This document shows, piece after piece, positions 1 to 6,569 of a stretch of 6,569 nt of DNA. The DNA is from Faecalicoccus sp. GTDB lineage: Bacteria; Bacillota_I; Bacilli_A; Erysipelotrichales; Erysipelotrichaceae. Location: NCBI GenBank assembly GCA_017941505.1, contig JAGAWH010000210.1, positions 1 to 6,569 of the forward strand. The letters are read 5' to 3'. Numbering within the stretch: the first letter of the stretch is position 1; every line of letters starts with the position of its first letter. The position numbers and the translations under genes were made by a program. The notes under the pieces are model-generated. The model was not told the DNA's origin. It ran no database searches and saw only the letters and a program-made list of their open reading frames with translations.

Positions 1-2205
1 GATTATACCCGTGAACGTTTTACTTTAGACGAAGGTTTGTCGAAGGCGGTTCGCCGTGTCTTTGTCGACTTATACAACGACGGTCTGATTTATCAGGGCG
101 AAAGAATTATCAACTGGGACCCGGAGGCAAAAACAGCTTTATCCAACATCGAGGTAGAGCATAAAGAAATCATGGGTCATATGTATTATTTCAAATACAA
201 AGTAGTAGAGACAGGTAAGGAACTTGTGATCGCAACAACCCGTCCGGAAACGATGTTTGCCGACCAGGCCATCTTTGTTCATCCGGATGATGCGCGTTAT
301 CAGGATATTATCGGTATGCATGCGATTAACCCGGCAAATGGGGAAGCTCTTCCGATCATGGCCGATGATTATATCGACATGGATTTTGGAACAGCCGTTA
401 TGAAATGTACGCCGGCGCATGACCCGAACGACTTTGCGCTCGCAAAAAAATACAACCTACCGATGCCGATCTGTATGAATCCGGATGGTACGATGAATGA
501 ATTAGCTCACAAATATGCCGGCATGGACCGTTTCGAATGTCGTGAAGCACTGGTTGCGGACTTCGAAAAAGCAGGTGTTGTCGATCATATTGAAGAGCAC
601 CTCCATCAGGTAGGTCACTCTGAAAGAACCGGTGTAATCGTAGAACCGTATTTAAGTAAACAGTGGTTTGTAAAGATGAAACCGTTAGCCGATGAAGTAT
701 TGAGAAATCAGGAAATTGAAGATCAGAAGATTCATTTTGTACCTTCACGTTTTGAAAAGACATTCAGCCAATGGTTAGAGAATATTGAAGACTGGTGTAT
801 TTCCCGTCAGCTTTGGTGGGGACACAGAATTCCGGCCTGGACCAACAAGGAAACCGGTGAAATGTATATCGGAATGGAAGATCCGAAAGATCCGGAAAAC
901 TGGATTCAGGATGAAGATGTTCTGGATACCTGGTTCTCCAGCGCTTTATGGCCTTTCTCTACACTAGGATGGCCTGAAGATACTGCAGACTTAAGAAGAT
1001 ATTTCCCAAATGATGTTCTTGTAACGGGATATGATATCATCTTCTTCTGGGTAGCACGTATGGCATTCCAAACACGTTACTGCATGAAAAACCGTCCATT
1101 TAAGGATGTATTGATCCATGGTTTAGTTCGTGACTCTCAGGGTAGAAAGATGTCAAAATCTCTGGGAAACGGTATTGATCCGATGGATGTTATCGAAGAA
1201 AAGGGAGCAGATGCTTTACGCTTCTTCTTAACGACTAACTCTACACCGGGTCTTGACCTCCGCTATGATGATACGAAGGTTGATGCCGCTTGGAACTTTA
1301 TCAACAAGATCTGGAATGCAGCCCGCTATGTTCAAATGCAGATCGGCGATGAAAGACCGGTACTCGATCTTACAAAGATCAACAGTGCTGATAAGTGGAT
1401 TTTATCCAGAATGAATGATGTGATCGACCAGGTAACAACCAATATGGAACGCTATGAGTTCTCTATGGTAGGAAATGAGCTCTATTCCTTTGTATGGGAT
1501 GATTTCTGCTCCTGGTATATCGAGTTATCTAAGGCAGCTTTATACAGCGAAGATCCTTCTGTAGTAGCTTCTACAAAGGCAGTTCTCTATACTGTTTTGG
1601 AAGCCATTTTGAAGTTACTTTCACCGTTTATGCCATTTGTGACAGAGGAAATCTATTTATCCTTACCGCATGATAAGGAAAGCTTAAATGTTGAAACATG
1701 GCCTGAAAAGGTTGAGTTTGAATTTACCGAAGCTCAAAAAGATGCGATTGCCTTAACAATTTCCGCAATCAAAACGGTTCGTGAGATTAAGACGGAATAC
1801 GGCTTAAAACCAAGTGAGCCGCTCACAATTGCCCTTTTGGATGAAAACGGAAAAGCGCTTGATCTTTCCAATGACAACAAAGCGGTTCTTGATAAGATGT
1901 GTCATGCCAAAGTCGGTGTATTACAGACAGCGGATGTATTATCCAGAACTGTAGAAAAGGTTGTTTTGAACGTGGCCATGGATGCTCTGGTAGATTTAAA
2001 TGAAGAAAAGGAAAAGTTAACCGCTCAGATTGCCCGTTTAGAAAAGGAAATTAAACGTGCATCCGGCATGTTATCGAATCCAAATTTCTTAAAGAAAGCA
2101 CCGGAAGCTAAGGTCAATCAGGAAAAGACCAAACTGGCAGATTTCCAAAATCAGCTTGACTTAACAAAAAAACAGCTGGAAGAAATTATCGAAAAGCTGA
2201 AATAA
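1..2205 (+). CDS. valS: Valyl-tRNA synthetase (ValRS), 5'-truncated by the window edge
   Basis: Cytoplasmic class I aminoacyl-tRNA synthetase that charges tRNA-Val with valine and hydrolyses mischarged threonine. The frame is open from base 1 (DYTRERFTLDEGLSKAV, typical ValS), so the TTG at 37 is not the start. The visible 734 residues compare with about 880 in Bacillus ValS, so roughly 145 N-terminal residues, including the HIGH motif, lie outside. The CP1 editing domain shows ATTRPET (from 232) and a K-x-T-x3-D-x2-D pattern at 403-432, matching the known editing-pocket residues of Thermus ValRS. The catalytic core resumes with DWCISRQLWWGHRIPAW (790-840), DVLDTWFSS (from 916) and an intact KMSKS loop (1147-1161). 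An alpha-helical anticodon-binding domain follows, then a Lys/Glu-rich C-terminal coiled coil (about 1990-2202) that contacts tRNA in this family. The TAA stop is at 2203. No clear intrinsic terminator follows before the marR promoter, so some read-through is possible. Confidence 0.98.
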   Translation, partial: DYTRERFTLDEGLSKAVRRVFVDLYNDGLIYQGERIINWDPEAKTALSNIEVEHKEIMGHMYYFKYKVVETGKELVIATTRPETMFADQAIFVHPDDARYQDIIGMHAINPANGEALPIMADDYIDMDFGTAVMKCTPAHDPNDFALAKKYNLPMPICMNPDGTMNELAHKYAGMDRFECREALVADFEKAGVVDHIEEHLHQVGHSERTGVIVEPYLSKQWFVKMKPLADEVLRNQEIEDQKIHFVPSRFEKTFSQWLENIEDWCISRQLWWGHRIPAWTNKETGEMYIGMEDPKDPENWIQDEDVLDTWFSSALWPFSTLGWPEDTADLRRYFPNDVLVTGYDIIFFWVARMAFQTRYCMKNRPFKDVLIHGLVRDSQGRKMSKSLGNGIDPMDVIEEKGADALRFFLTTNSTPGLDLRYDDTKVDAAWNFINKIWNAARYVQMQIGDERPVLDLTKINSADKWILSRMNDVIDQVTTNMERYEFSMVGNELYSFVWDDFCSWYIELSKAALYSEDPSVVASTKAVLYTVLEAILKLLSPFMPFVTEEIYLSLPHDKESLNVETWPEKVEFEFTEAQKDAIALTISAIKTVREIKTEYGLKPSEPLTIALLDENGKALDLSNDNKAVLDKMCHAKVGVLQTADVLSRTVEKVVLNVAMDALVDLNEEKEKLTAQIARLEKEIKRASGMLSNPNFLKKAPEAKVNQEKTKLADFQNQLDLTKKQLEEIIEKLK

Positions 2206-2258
2206 GGGATTAATTTTGGCTATATTTAGGATAAAAGTATCATTCTAAAAAAAATTTG

Positions 2259-2287
2259 TTGACGAATTATGAAAAGGTCGTTATTCT
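2259..2287 (+). promoter_or_regulatory. Sigma-A-type promoter of the MarR-family gene
   Basis: TTGACG (2259-2264) matches the -35 consensus at five of six bases. After a 17-bp spacer, TATTCT (2282-2287) matches four of six -10 bases. Transcription would begin near 2294, inside the inverted repeat that follows, giving a leader of about 30 nt. This is an inferred promoter from consensus and spacing, with no experimental support. Confidence 0.7.
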
Positions 2288-2309
2288 TATTTCAAGACGT
2301 TTGAAATAA
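2287..2309. promoter_or_regulatory. Perfect 9-bp inverted repeat, candidate MarR operator
   Basis: TTATTTCAA (2287-2295) and TTGAAATAA (2301-2309) are exact reverse complements separated by GACGT. The repeat starts at the last base of the proposed -10 box and covers the predicted transcription start, where a bound repressor would block RNA polymerase. MarR-family dimers commonly bind AT-rich palindromes of about this size in their own promoters, so autorepression is a reasonable inference. The arms are too AT-rich and lack a following U tract, so an intrinsic terminator is unlikely. Confidence 0.6.
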
Positions 2310-2324
2310 ACGAAGGAGAATAAG

Positions 2325-2756
2325 ATGAAAGAAGATATCTTAGAAATGATCAACAGCCAAATGAGTCTGGTCATGGATCTTAACCAAGAACTGAAAGAAG
2401 TGCATGACGAATTTCGTAGAAGAGATTTAGTGTATTTATCATATATTTTGTCCAATGATGAAGAAGGCGTAACGATGTCTCAGATTGCCAAGCATTTTAA
2501 GGTGACCCCGGCAGCTGCCTCTCAAATCATCACCATTTATGAAAATAAGGGCTGGGTGGAAAGACAACGCTCTAAAACGGACCGCCGGACGGTTTATGTA
2601 AAGGTAACGGATGAAATTAAAGAAAAGCTCAACAAGAAAAATGAGGAGCAGCAGGAAAAATACCGTGTAATGATGGAGTATCTGGGACCGGAGGATTCAG
2701 AAAGTTTAATCCGTATTTTAGGACGTGTAAAAGAGTATTTACAAAATTTAGAATAA
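2325..2756 (+). CDS. MarR-family winged-helix transcriptional regulator
   Basis: A 143-residue cytoplasmic DNA-binding protein of typical MarR length. The ATG at 2325 is set by AAGGAG at 2313-2318 with a 6-nt spacing. The N-terminal helices (about 1-45) would form the dimer interface with the C-terminal helices (about 95-143). The winged helix-turn-helix lies at about residues 49-94: VTMSQIAKHFKV is the first helix pair, TPAAASQIITIYENKGW the recognition helix, and ERQRSKTDRRTVYVKVT the beta-wing with the family's conserved Asp-Arg pair (D86, R87). There is no cysteine anywhere, which argues against thiol-based oxidant sensing of the OhrR type. The ligand is unknown. The gene has its own promoter, an operator-like palindrome and a terminator, so it looks monocistronic and self-regulated. 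No obvious target gene is adjacent. The family assignment is firm, the regulon unknown. Confidence 0.93.
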   Translation: MKEDILEMINSQMSLVMDLNQELKEVHDEFRRRDLVYLSYILSNDEEGVTMSQIAKHFKVTPAAASQIITIYENKGWVERQRSKTDRRTVYVKVTDEIKEKLNKKNEEQQEKYRVMMEYLGPEDSESLIRILGRVKEYLQNLE

Positions 2757-2762
2757 TTAAAA

Positions 2763-2802
2763 AACGGTTGAGATCCGAATTGGATATCAACCGTTCTTTT
2801 TT
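2763..2802. terminator. Bidirectional intrinsic terminator between marR-like gene and typA
   Basis: AACGGTTGA (2763-2771) pairs exactly with TCAACCGTT (2787-2795). After one G-A mismatch, ATCC (2773-2776) pairs with GGAT (2782-2785), closing a 5-nt loop. On the + strand the hairpin is followed by six T (2797-2802). On the - strand it is followed by a T run (complement of the A run at 2759-2764, which overlaps the stem base). It can therefore end both convergent transcripts. The + strand T run overlaps the typA stop codon (2801-2803). Confidence 0.88.
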
Positions 2803-4636
2803 ATTTATTGGATTGGGCCATCTTTTCACGATACAGAGCACGGCGGTCCTGGGCTGTTAATCCTTTTTTACGGATACGGATGGCATCCGGTGTAACTTCC
2901 ACAAGTTCATCATCGTTGATCCATTCCAGAGCTTCCTCTAATGAGAAGATTCTTGGCGGTGTTAAGAGCATTGCCTCATCACGGCCGGTAGAACGGATGG
3001 CGGTAAGCTTTTTGTTCTTCAATGGATTGACATCCAAATCAATATTCTTTGAGCTTTCGCCGATAATCATGCCTTCATATACCTCTGTCTGTGGAGAGAT
3101 GAATAACTGACCGCGCTCCTGCAGATTCCAAAGAGCATATGTCATCGCAGTTCCGGTTTCCGTAGAAATCATAGCTCCCTGCATACGCTGAACAATTTCA
3201 CCTTTATACGGAGCGTATCCGGAAATACGGCGAACCAGGGTTCCTTCACCATGGGTATCATTGATAAATTCTGTTCTAAATCCTAAAAGGCCTCTTGTAG
3301 GAACGGAATAAATGATCTTTACATAATCATTTTCTTCTTCCATATTCTGCATGGTACCTTTACGCAGATTCAATTTATTGATGATGGTTCCGGAATATTC
3401 ACTCGGTGCTAAGCAGATCACTTCTTCAATCGGTTCTACCTTATGACCGTTTTCATCGACATGGAGAATGACTTCCGGCTTGGAAACTGCCAGCTCATAT
3501 CCTTCACGACGCATATTTTCAATCAGGATAGAAATATGCAGTTCACCGCGTCCACTGACTTTAAAGCAGTCAGCACTGTCCGTCGGTTCTACCTTTAATC
3601 CGACATTGACTTCCAGCTCACGCTCTAATCTTTCCTTTAAATTACGGCTTGTCACGTATTTACCGCTTCTTCCCGCAAACGGAGAGGCGTTGACATGGAA
3701 GTTCATGGAAAGCGTAGGTTCTTCGATTGGGATGGCTTCCATCGGCTCGGCATGATCGATATCACAAATCGTATCTCCGATGGAGATATCCGGCATACCG
3801 GCAAGCACTACGATATCACCGCTGTGCGCTTCATCAACGTTGGTACGGGATAATCCCTTGTACACAAATAAGTTGGAAATCTGTTCCTTCTTTTCAAAAC
3901 CGTTTTCGTTGCAGCGGATATACTGCCCGCCGTGTTTAAGAACGCCTGAATAGATTCGTCCGATACCTAAACGCCCAATATATTCATCATAGGCAAGTGC
4001 TGAAACCTGCATCTTTACCGGTTCATCATCTAAATCCGGATACACATCGCAATGTTTTAAGATCGTATCAAATAATGGCTCGATATTATCGCTTGGTGTA
4101 TCGAGATCGTATTGAACATATCCTTCACGGGCAACACCGTATAATATTGGGAAGTCGAGCTGTTCATCATTGGCGTTAAGGTCTAAGAATAAATCGTATA
4201 CCTCATCGACAACTTCATCGGCACGCTGATCTTTTTTATCAATTTTATTGATCAAAAGAATTGGCTTTAAACCGATTTCCAAAGCCTTGCTTAAAACAAA
4301 CCGCGTTTGGGGCATAGGGCCTTCACTGGCATCGACCAGAAGGATTACCGTATCAACCGTGCGGATGATTCGTTCAACTTCGCTGGAGAAGTCTGCATGA
4401 CCCGGTGTATCTACAATATTGATTTTTACACCCTTGTGGATGACGGAACAGTTCTTGGAATAAATGGTAATTCCTCTTTCGCGTTCCAGATCGTTGGAAT
4501 CCATGATGCAGTCTACAACTTCTTCGTTGTCTCTGAAAACATCACTCTGTCTGAGAAACGCATCGACCAATGTACTTTTTCCGGCATCGACATGGGCGAT
4601 GACGGCAATATTCAGTATTTTTTCTTTTTCTGCCAT
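2801..4636 (-). CDS. typA: Translational GTPase TypA/BipA
   Basis: Ribosome-associated GTPase of the EF-G family, linked to 50S assembly and growth under stress or cold. It has 611 residues from the ATG at 4636, as expected for the family. G-domain motifs: G1 AHVDAGKST (14-22), G2 RGITI (54-58), G3 DTPGH (76-80), G4 NKID (130-133). The G5 site reads YGVAREG (166-172), where TypA of E. coli or Bacillus has a Ser-Ala. Domain II follows (about 205-300), then an EF-G domain III/V-like part with [20 protein letters not shown] (361-380). The TypA-specific C-terminal domain has [12 protein letters not shown] (446-457), [20 protein letters not shown] (491-510) and LTPPR (558-562). A longer frame reaches back to a TTG at 4702, but that codon is part of the proposed -35 box and would add a hydrophobic stretch the family lacks. 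The leader has a purine tract but no good Shine-Dalgarno sequence. Monocistronic, and convergent with the MarR gene. Confidence 0.97.
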   Translation of the reverse strand: MAEKEKILNIAVIAHVDAGKSTLVDAFLRQSDVFRDNEEVVDCIMDSNDLERERGITIYSKNCSVIHKGVKINIVDTPGHADFSSEVERIIRTVDTVILLVDASEGPMPQTRFVLSKALEIGLKPILLINKIDKKDQRADEVVDEVYDLFLDLNANDEQLDFPILYGVAREGYVQYDLDTPSDNIEPLFDTILKHCDVYPDLDDEPVKMQVSALAYDEYIGRLGIGRIYSGVLKHGGQYIRCNENGFEKKEQISNLFVYKGLSRTNVDEAHSGDIVVLAGMPDISIGDTICDIDHAEPMEAIPIEEPTLSMNFHVNASPFAGRSGKYVTSRNLKERLERELEVNVGLKVEPTDSADCFKVSGRGELHISILIENMRREGYELAVSKPEVILHVDENGHKVEPIEEVICLAPSEYSGTIINKLNLRKGTMQNMEEENDYVKIIYSVPTRGLLGFRTEFINDTHGEGTLVRRISGYAPYKGEIVQRMQGAMISTETGTAMTYALWNLQERGQLFISPQTEVYEGMIIGESSKNIDLDVNPLKNKKLTAIRSTGRDEAMLLTPPRIFSLEEALEWINDDELVEVTPDAIRIRKKGLTAQDRRALYREKMAQSNK

Positions 4637-4673
4637 TTTTCTTCTTCTTTCTTCTTTCACAAAAAACAGTGTA

Positions 4674-4702
4674 ATTATAAAGCAGAGTAAAAAAAAATAC
4701 AA
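4674..4702 (-). promoter_or_regulatory. Promoter of typA
   Basis: Read on the - strand, TTGTAT (4702-4697) and a perfect TATAAT (4679-4674) are separated by 17 bp. Transcription would start near 4667, about 30 nt before the typA ATG. The -35 box is weak (three of six). The boxes overlap the upstream part of the frame that extends to 4702, supporting the shorter typA start. Confidence 0.65.
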
Positions 4703-4709
4703 TTGATTA

Positions 4710-4734
4710 TGGTATAATGAGCCGGAAAGGGAGG
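4710..4734 (+). promoter_or_regulatory. Extended -10 promoter and ribosome binding site of the esterase gene
   Basis: TGG followed by a perfect TATAAT (4710-4718) forms an extended -10 element. The position 17 bp upstream is an A run with no -35 match, as is common for extended -10 promoters. The predicted start is near 4725, leaving a leader of under 20 nt. The Shine-Dalgarno AAAGGGAGG (4726-4734) lies 8 nt before the ATG at 4743. Confidence 0.65.
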
Positions 4735-4742
4735 ATTATTCA

Positions 4743-5483
4743 ATGCAAATACGATATTTTAGAGAATATTCACATCACTTGGATCGCTTTATGGAATTCA
4801 AAATGTATGGACATGCAGGAAAAATGTGTGTTGTGTTCCCGTGTCAGGATGGACGCTTCTTTGAGTGGGAAGACAGACATATGTTTGAATTGGTGGAAGA
4901 TTTAATTGACCAGGGAAGAATTCAATTTGTGACAGTTGATTCCATTGATAAGGAAACATGGTCAGCTTATGGCGATACCGGTCATAGAATGTGGCTGCAG
5001 GAATGCTGGGTACATTATGTAATGGAAGAATTAATTCCAAGTGCGTTATATAAAGCAGGACTTCCGGAAGATTCAAAATGTATGACAATGGGAGCTTCTA
5101 TGGGAGGAACGCATGCGGCTAACTTCTTCTTCCGTTTCCCGGAACGTTTTGATAAGGTATTAGGTATTTCCGGTGTCTATGATATGGAAAGTTATTTCTA
5201 TGGCCAGTTTGATGAAAACAGCTATAAAAATGATCCATGTGCCTATTTATCCGGAATGGATCCAAATCATTACTTCATTCAGTTATATAACCAGTCTCAG
5301 ATCATTTTAACCTGCGGTCAGGGAGCCTGGGAAAACGAGACAAAAGACAGCTTGTTTAAATTAAGAGATATTTTAAATGCGAAAGGAATTCATGCCTGGA
5401 TTGATTTCTGGGGATATGATGTTAACCATGACTGGCCTTGGTGGGAAGTCATGATCAAATATTTCCTTCCACAGATGGTTTAA
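4743..5483 (+). CDS. Alpha/beta-hydrolase-fold putative esterase (esterase D/PF00756-like)
   Basis: A 246-residue protein with the layout of the putative-esterase branch of alpha/beta hydrolases (COG4947-like). No signal peptide or membrane segment is visible, so it is probably cytoplasmic. The nucleophile elbow is GASMGG (117-122) with catalytic Ser119, followed by THAANFFFRFPERFDKVLGISG, typical of esterase D relatives. The region after the next core strand, ILTCGQGAWENETKD (188-202), should carry the acid residue. E197 or E199 are the best candidates, and D202 is possible. The catalytic His is most likely H229 in DVNHDWPWW (226-234). The substrate cannot be read from the sequence; relatives include S-formylglutathione hydrolase, carbohydrate esterases and antigen 85. 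Tryptophan and other aromatics are frequent around the proposed active site. The gene has its own promoter and terminator and is divergent from typA, so context gives no pathway. Confidence 0.85.
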   Translation: MQIRYFREYSHHLDRFMEFKMYGHAGKMCVVFPCQDGRFFEWEDRHMFELVEDLIDQGRIQFVTVDSIDKETWSAYGDTGHRMWLQECWVHYVMEELIPSALYKAGLPEDSKCMTMGASMGGTHAANFFFRFPERFDKVLGISGVYDMESYFYGQFDENSYKNDPCAYLSGMDPNHYFIQLYNQSQIILTCGQGAWENETKDSLFKLRDILNAKGIHAWIDFWGYDVNHDWPWWEVMIKYFLPQMV

Positions 5484-5507
5484 GAGATGTTTGCGCATCT
5501 CTTTTTT
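5482..5507 (+). terminator. Intrinsic terminator of the esterase gene
   Basis: AAGAGATG (5482-5489) pairs with CATCTCTT (5496-5503) across a 6-nt loop, followed by a T run (5502-5507). The stem begins inside the TAA stop codon (5481-5483). Confidence 0.85.
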
Positions 5508-5510
5508 GCT

Positions 5511-5540
5511 GCAAATAAAAAACCGGAATTATTTCCGGTT
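5511..5540 (-). terminator. Intrinsic terminator of the nfu transcript
   Basis: On the - strand the 8-bp stem formed by 5540-5533 and 5528-5521 (AACCGGAA in both arms' complementarity) encloses a 4-nt loop. It is followed by TTTTATTT (complement of 5520-5513). The stem overlaps the nfu stop codon at 5541-5539. It is separate from the esterase terminator just to the left. Confidence 0.85.
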
Positions 5541-5790
5541 AGCCTACAAGTACTACATCATGGATGTCTGGTACTTCATCCATTAATAATAATTTAATAC
5601 CGCTGGAAAAATCTTCTATCGCCATCATGCATCCGGCGCATGCCCCGCGGAAAGAAACATAAACATTGGCATCTTCATCGACACCTAACAGTTCAACATC
5701 TCCTCCATCCTGCTGGATGTAAGGACGAATCTTGTTTAATGTCTGCTCAATCAATTCCTCATCCGGCATGTTTTTATTGTTGTCAACCAT
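5539..5790 (-). CDS. nfu: NifU-like (Nfu) iron-sulfur cluster carrier, small single-domain form
   Basis: An 83-residue protein made of just the NifU C-terminal domain. The family binds a labile [4Fe-4S] cluster between two subunits and passes it to target enzymes. Diagnostic elements are IRPYIQQDGGDVELLGV (21-37), the strand NVYVSFRGA, and the cluster-binding CxxC in GACAGCMMAI (C51 and C54). The end, VPDIHDVVLV, matches the usual Nfu C-terminus. Size resembles the small stand-alone Nfu proteins of Gram-positive bacteria, with no N-terminal scaffold or A-type domain. The ATG at 5790 has AAGGAG (5806-5801) 10 nt upstream. It lies 18 bp after the yuiD-like stop codon with no promoter in between, so both genes are probably co-transcribed. 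The next gene to the right on the other strand, nifJ, encodes an enzyme needing several [4Fe-4S] clusters; a client link is only a guess. Confidence 0.94.
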   Translation of the reverse strand: MVDNNKNMPDEELIEQTLNKIRPYIQQDGGDVELLGVDEDANVYVSFRGACAGCMMAIEDFSSGIKLLLMDEVPDIHDVVLVG

Positions 5791-5808
5791 ATATAGTCAT
5801 CTCCTTAT

Positions 5809-6273
5809 CTATCCTAGAAATATTGGTACAAAAATAAATGGAATAATAAGACCGACAAAGAATCCTCCGATAACCTCAATGATCTTATGTCCGAGAATTT
5901 CTTTTAATTTCTCTTCATAAATCGGATCATCAAGAGGAAGGGTTGTCATTTCTTTAAGGTCTTTGATCAAGTGCTGGGTCAACTCAATATTTTTCCCGGA
6001 ATAATAACGTACATGACACGCATCATACATTACGATAAAGGAAAATATCGCTGTAACCGCAAACAGTGCGGAATCGAATCCTTCCTGGATGCCGATGGCA
6101 AGGGTCAAAGCTGTCACAGTCGAACTGTGAGAGCTTGGAAACCCACCGCTGGCAATGACCTGGTGAAAGTCCCATTTTCCAAAGCGATAATAATATACTA
6201 TAGTTTTTGCCACCTGCGCTACTATATTGCTCAAAAGGGCGGTAAATAACGGATATAAAGATGAAGGTAACAT
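5809..6273 (-). CDS. Divergent PAP2 (DUF212, YuiD-like) membrane protein
   Basis: A 154-residue integral membrane protein of the DUF212/COG1963 family, close in length to Bacillus YuiD. The family is related to PAP2 phosphatases, but its biochemical activity is not established. Visible features are a first hydrophobic segment (about 7-27), the conserved GGFPSSHSSTVTALTLAIG (43-61) recalling the PAP2 PSGH motif, hydrophobic helices at about 49-62 and 69-84, and YDACHVRYYSGK (83-94). Then come LKEILGHKIIEVIGG (123-137) with a GH pair like the third PAP2 motif, and a last hydrophobic segment (about 134-153). The ATG at 6273 is chosen because AAGGAGG lies 5 nt upstream. A longer frame to 6306 would run through the -10 box. 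First gene of a probable two-gene transcript with nfu, which follows after 18 bp. No functional link between the two is known to me. Confidence 0.9.
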   Translation of the reverse strand: MLPSSLYPLFTALLSNIVAQVAKTIVYYYRFGKWDFHQVIASGGFPSSHSSTVTALTLAIGIQEGFDSALFAVTAIFSFIVMYDACHVRYYSGKNIELTQHLIKDLKEMTTLPLDDPIYEEKLKEILGHKIIEVIGGFFVGLIIPFIFVPIFLG

Positions 6274-6294
6274 AGAATCCTCCTTCGCCAAGAC

Positions 6295-6303
6295 ATTATA
6301 GCA
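6295..6303 (-). promoter_or_regulatory. Extended -10 promoter of the yuiD-like/nfu transcript
   Basis: On the - strand TGC followed by a perfect TATAAT (6303-6295) is an extended -10 element. No good -35 box is found 16-18 bp upstream. The start would fall near 6288, leaving about 15 nt before the ATG at 6273, just enough for the AAGGAGG site (6285-6279). Confidence 0.65.
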
Positions 6304-6393
6304 CATGTTAATTCAAGTAGTATTTATAAATGCCAGGATTTTATGATGTAAGTTGGAACTAACTAAAAGAAAGTAATCCCTCTAAACATTCCC

Positions 6394-6569
<176 letters not shown>

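Noticed and set aside
37..39. TTG as the start codon of the valS frame
   Set aside because: The frame continues to base 1 with conserved ValS residues (DYTRERFTLDEG), so the true start is outside the window.
139..763. Two open frames on the - strand within valS
   Set aside because: Low-complexity-free but unrecognisable translations opposite conserved ValS editing-domain sequence; shadows.
2216..2243. Second possible promoter upstream of the MarR gene (TTGGCT, 16 bp, TATCAT)
   Set aside because: Weaker in both boxes than the promoter at 2259-2287 and expected by chance in AT-rich DNA.
2267..2455. 62-codon frame on the - strand across the marR promoter and 5' end
   Set aside because: No ribosome binding site or family resemblance; it overlaps the MarR coding region and its promoter.
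2808..4690. Several open frames of 60-127 codons on the + strand within typA
   Set aside because: They lie opposite a highly conserved gene, show no recognisable domain and are explained as antisense shadows.
4637..4702. N-terminal extension of typA to a TTG at 4702
   Set aside because: It adds a hydrophobic stretch not found in TypA, has no ribosome binding site, and overlaps the proposed -35 and -10 boxes.
4698..4715. Imperfect ATAC/GTAT inverted repeat between typA and the esterase gene
   Set aside because: Short arms with a long spacer, made mostly of promoter-box sequence; not convincing as an operator.
6274..6306. N-terminal extension of the yuiD-like protein to the ATG at 6306
   Set aside because: The extension contains the extended -10 TGCTATAAT, and the ATG at 6273 has a strong AAGGAGG site and gives the normal family length.
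6304..6393. Possible redox or catabolite operator (Rex- or CcpA-type) upstream of nifJ
   Set aside because: No match to the known consensus of either site; only a 4-bp-arm palindrome is present.

Overview
The window reads as ordinary chromosomal DNA of a low-to-moderate G+C Gram-positive bacterium (Bacillota). The signs are strong AAGGAG-type ribosome binding sites on almost every gene, TATAAT-type -10 boxes with several extended TGn forms, short U-tailed hairpin terminators, and housekeeping proteins of the Firmicutes type. The start of a pyruvate:ferredoxin oxidoreductase points to an anaerobe. The ValS editing motif has a 'VMKCTPAHD' flavour that I associate with the Erysipelotrichia/Mollicutes side of the phylum. 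That placement is an inference from memory, not a search result.

Layout from left to right: (1) 1-2205, + strand, valyl-tRNA synthetase (valS) lacking its N-terminus because the window starts inside it. (2) 2259-2309, a sigma-A-like promoter followed at once by a perfect 9-bp inverted repeat, then a single-gene MarR-family regulator (2325-2756, +). (3) 2763-2802, a hairpin that can terminate both the regulator and the convergent gene. (4) 2801-4636, - strand, the translational GTPase TypA/BipA. (5) 4674-4718, a compact divergent promoter region driving typA leftwards and an alpha/beta-hydrolase-type esterase (4743-5483) rightwards. (6) 5482-5540, two separate hairpin terminators, one for each convergent transcript. 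(7) 5539-6273, - strand, a two-gene unit: a YuiD-like divergent PAP2 (DUF212) membrane protein, then an 83-residue Nfu-type Fe-S carrier 18 bp downstream. (8) 6274-6465, an intergenic region with divergent promoters, then the first 34 codons of a pyruvate:ferredoxin (flavodoxin) oxidoreductase (nifJ), cut by the window end.

Most genes are short independent transcripts that alternate in strand and are separated by terminators. The only clear co-transcribed pair is yuiD-like/nfu. Functional links between neighbours are weak. ValS and TypA both serve translation. Nfu (Fe-S delivery) lies close to the Fe-S enzyme NifJ but is transcribed away from it. I found no mobile element, CRISPR array, rRNA, tRNA or riboswitch, and no convincing new multi-gene system. 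The most interesting points are the likely autoregulatory operator of the MarR gene, the altered G5 motif and missing Shine-Dalgarno sequence of typA, and the uncharacterised esterase.
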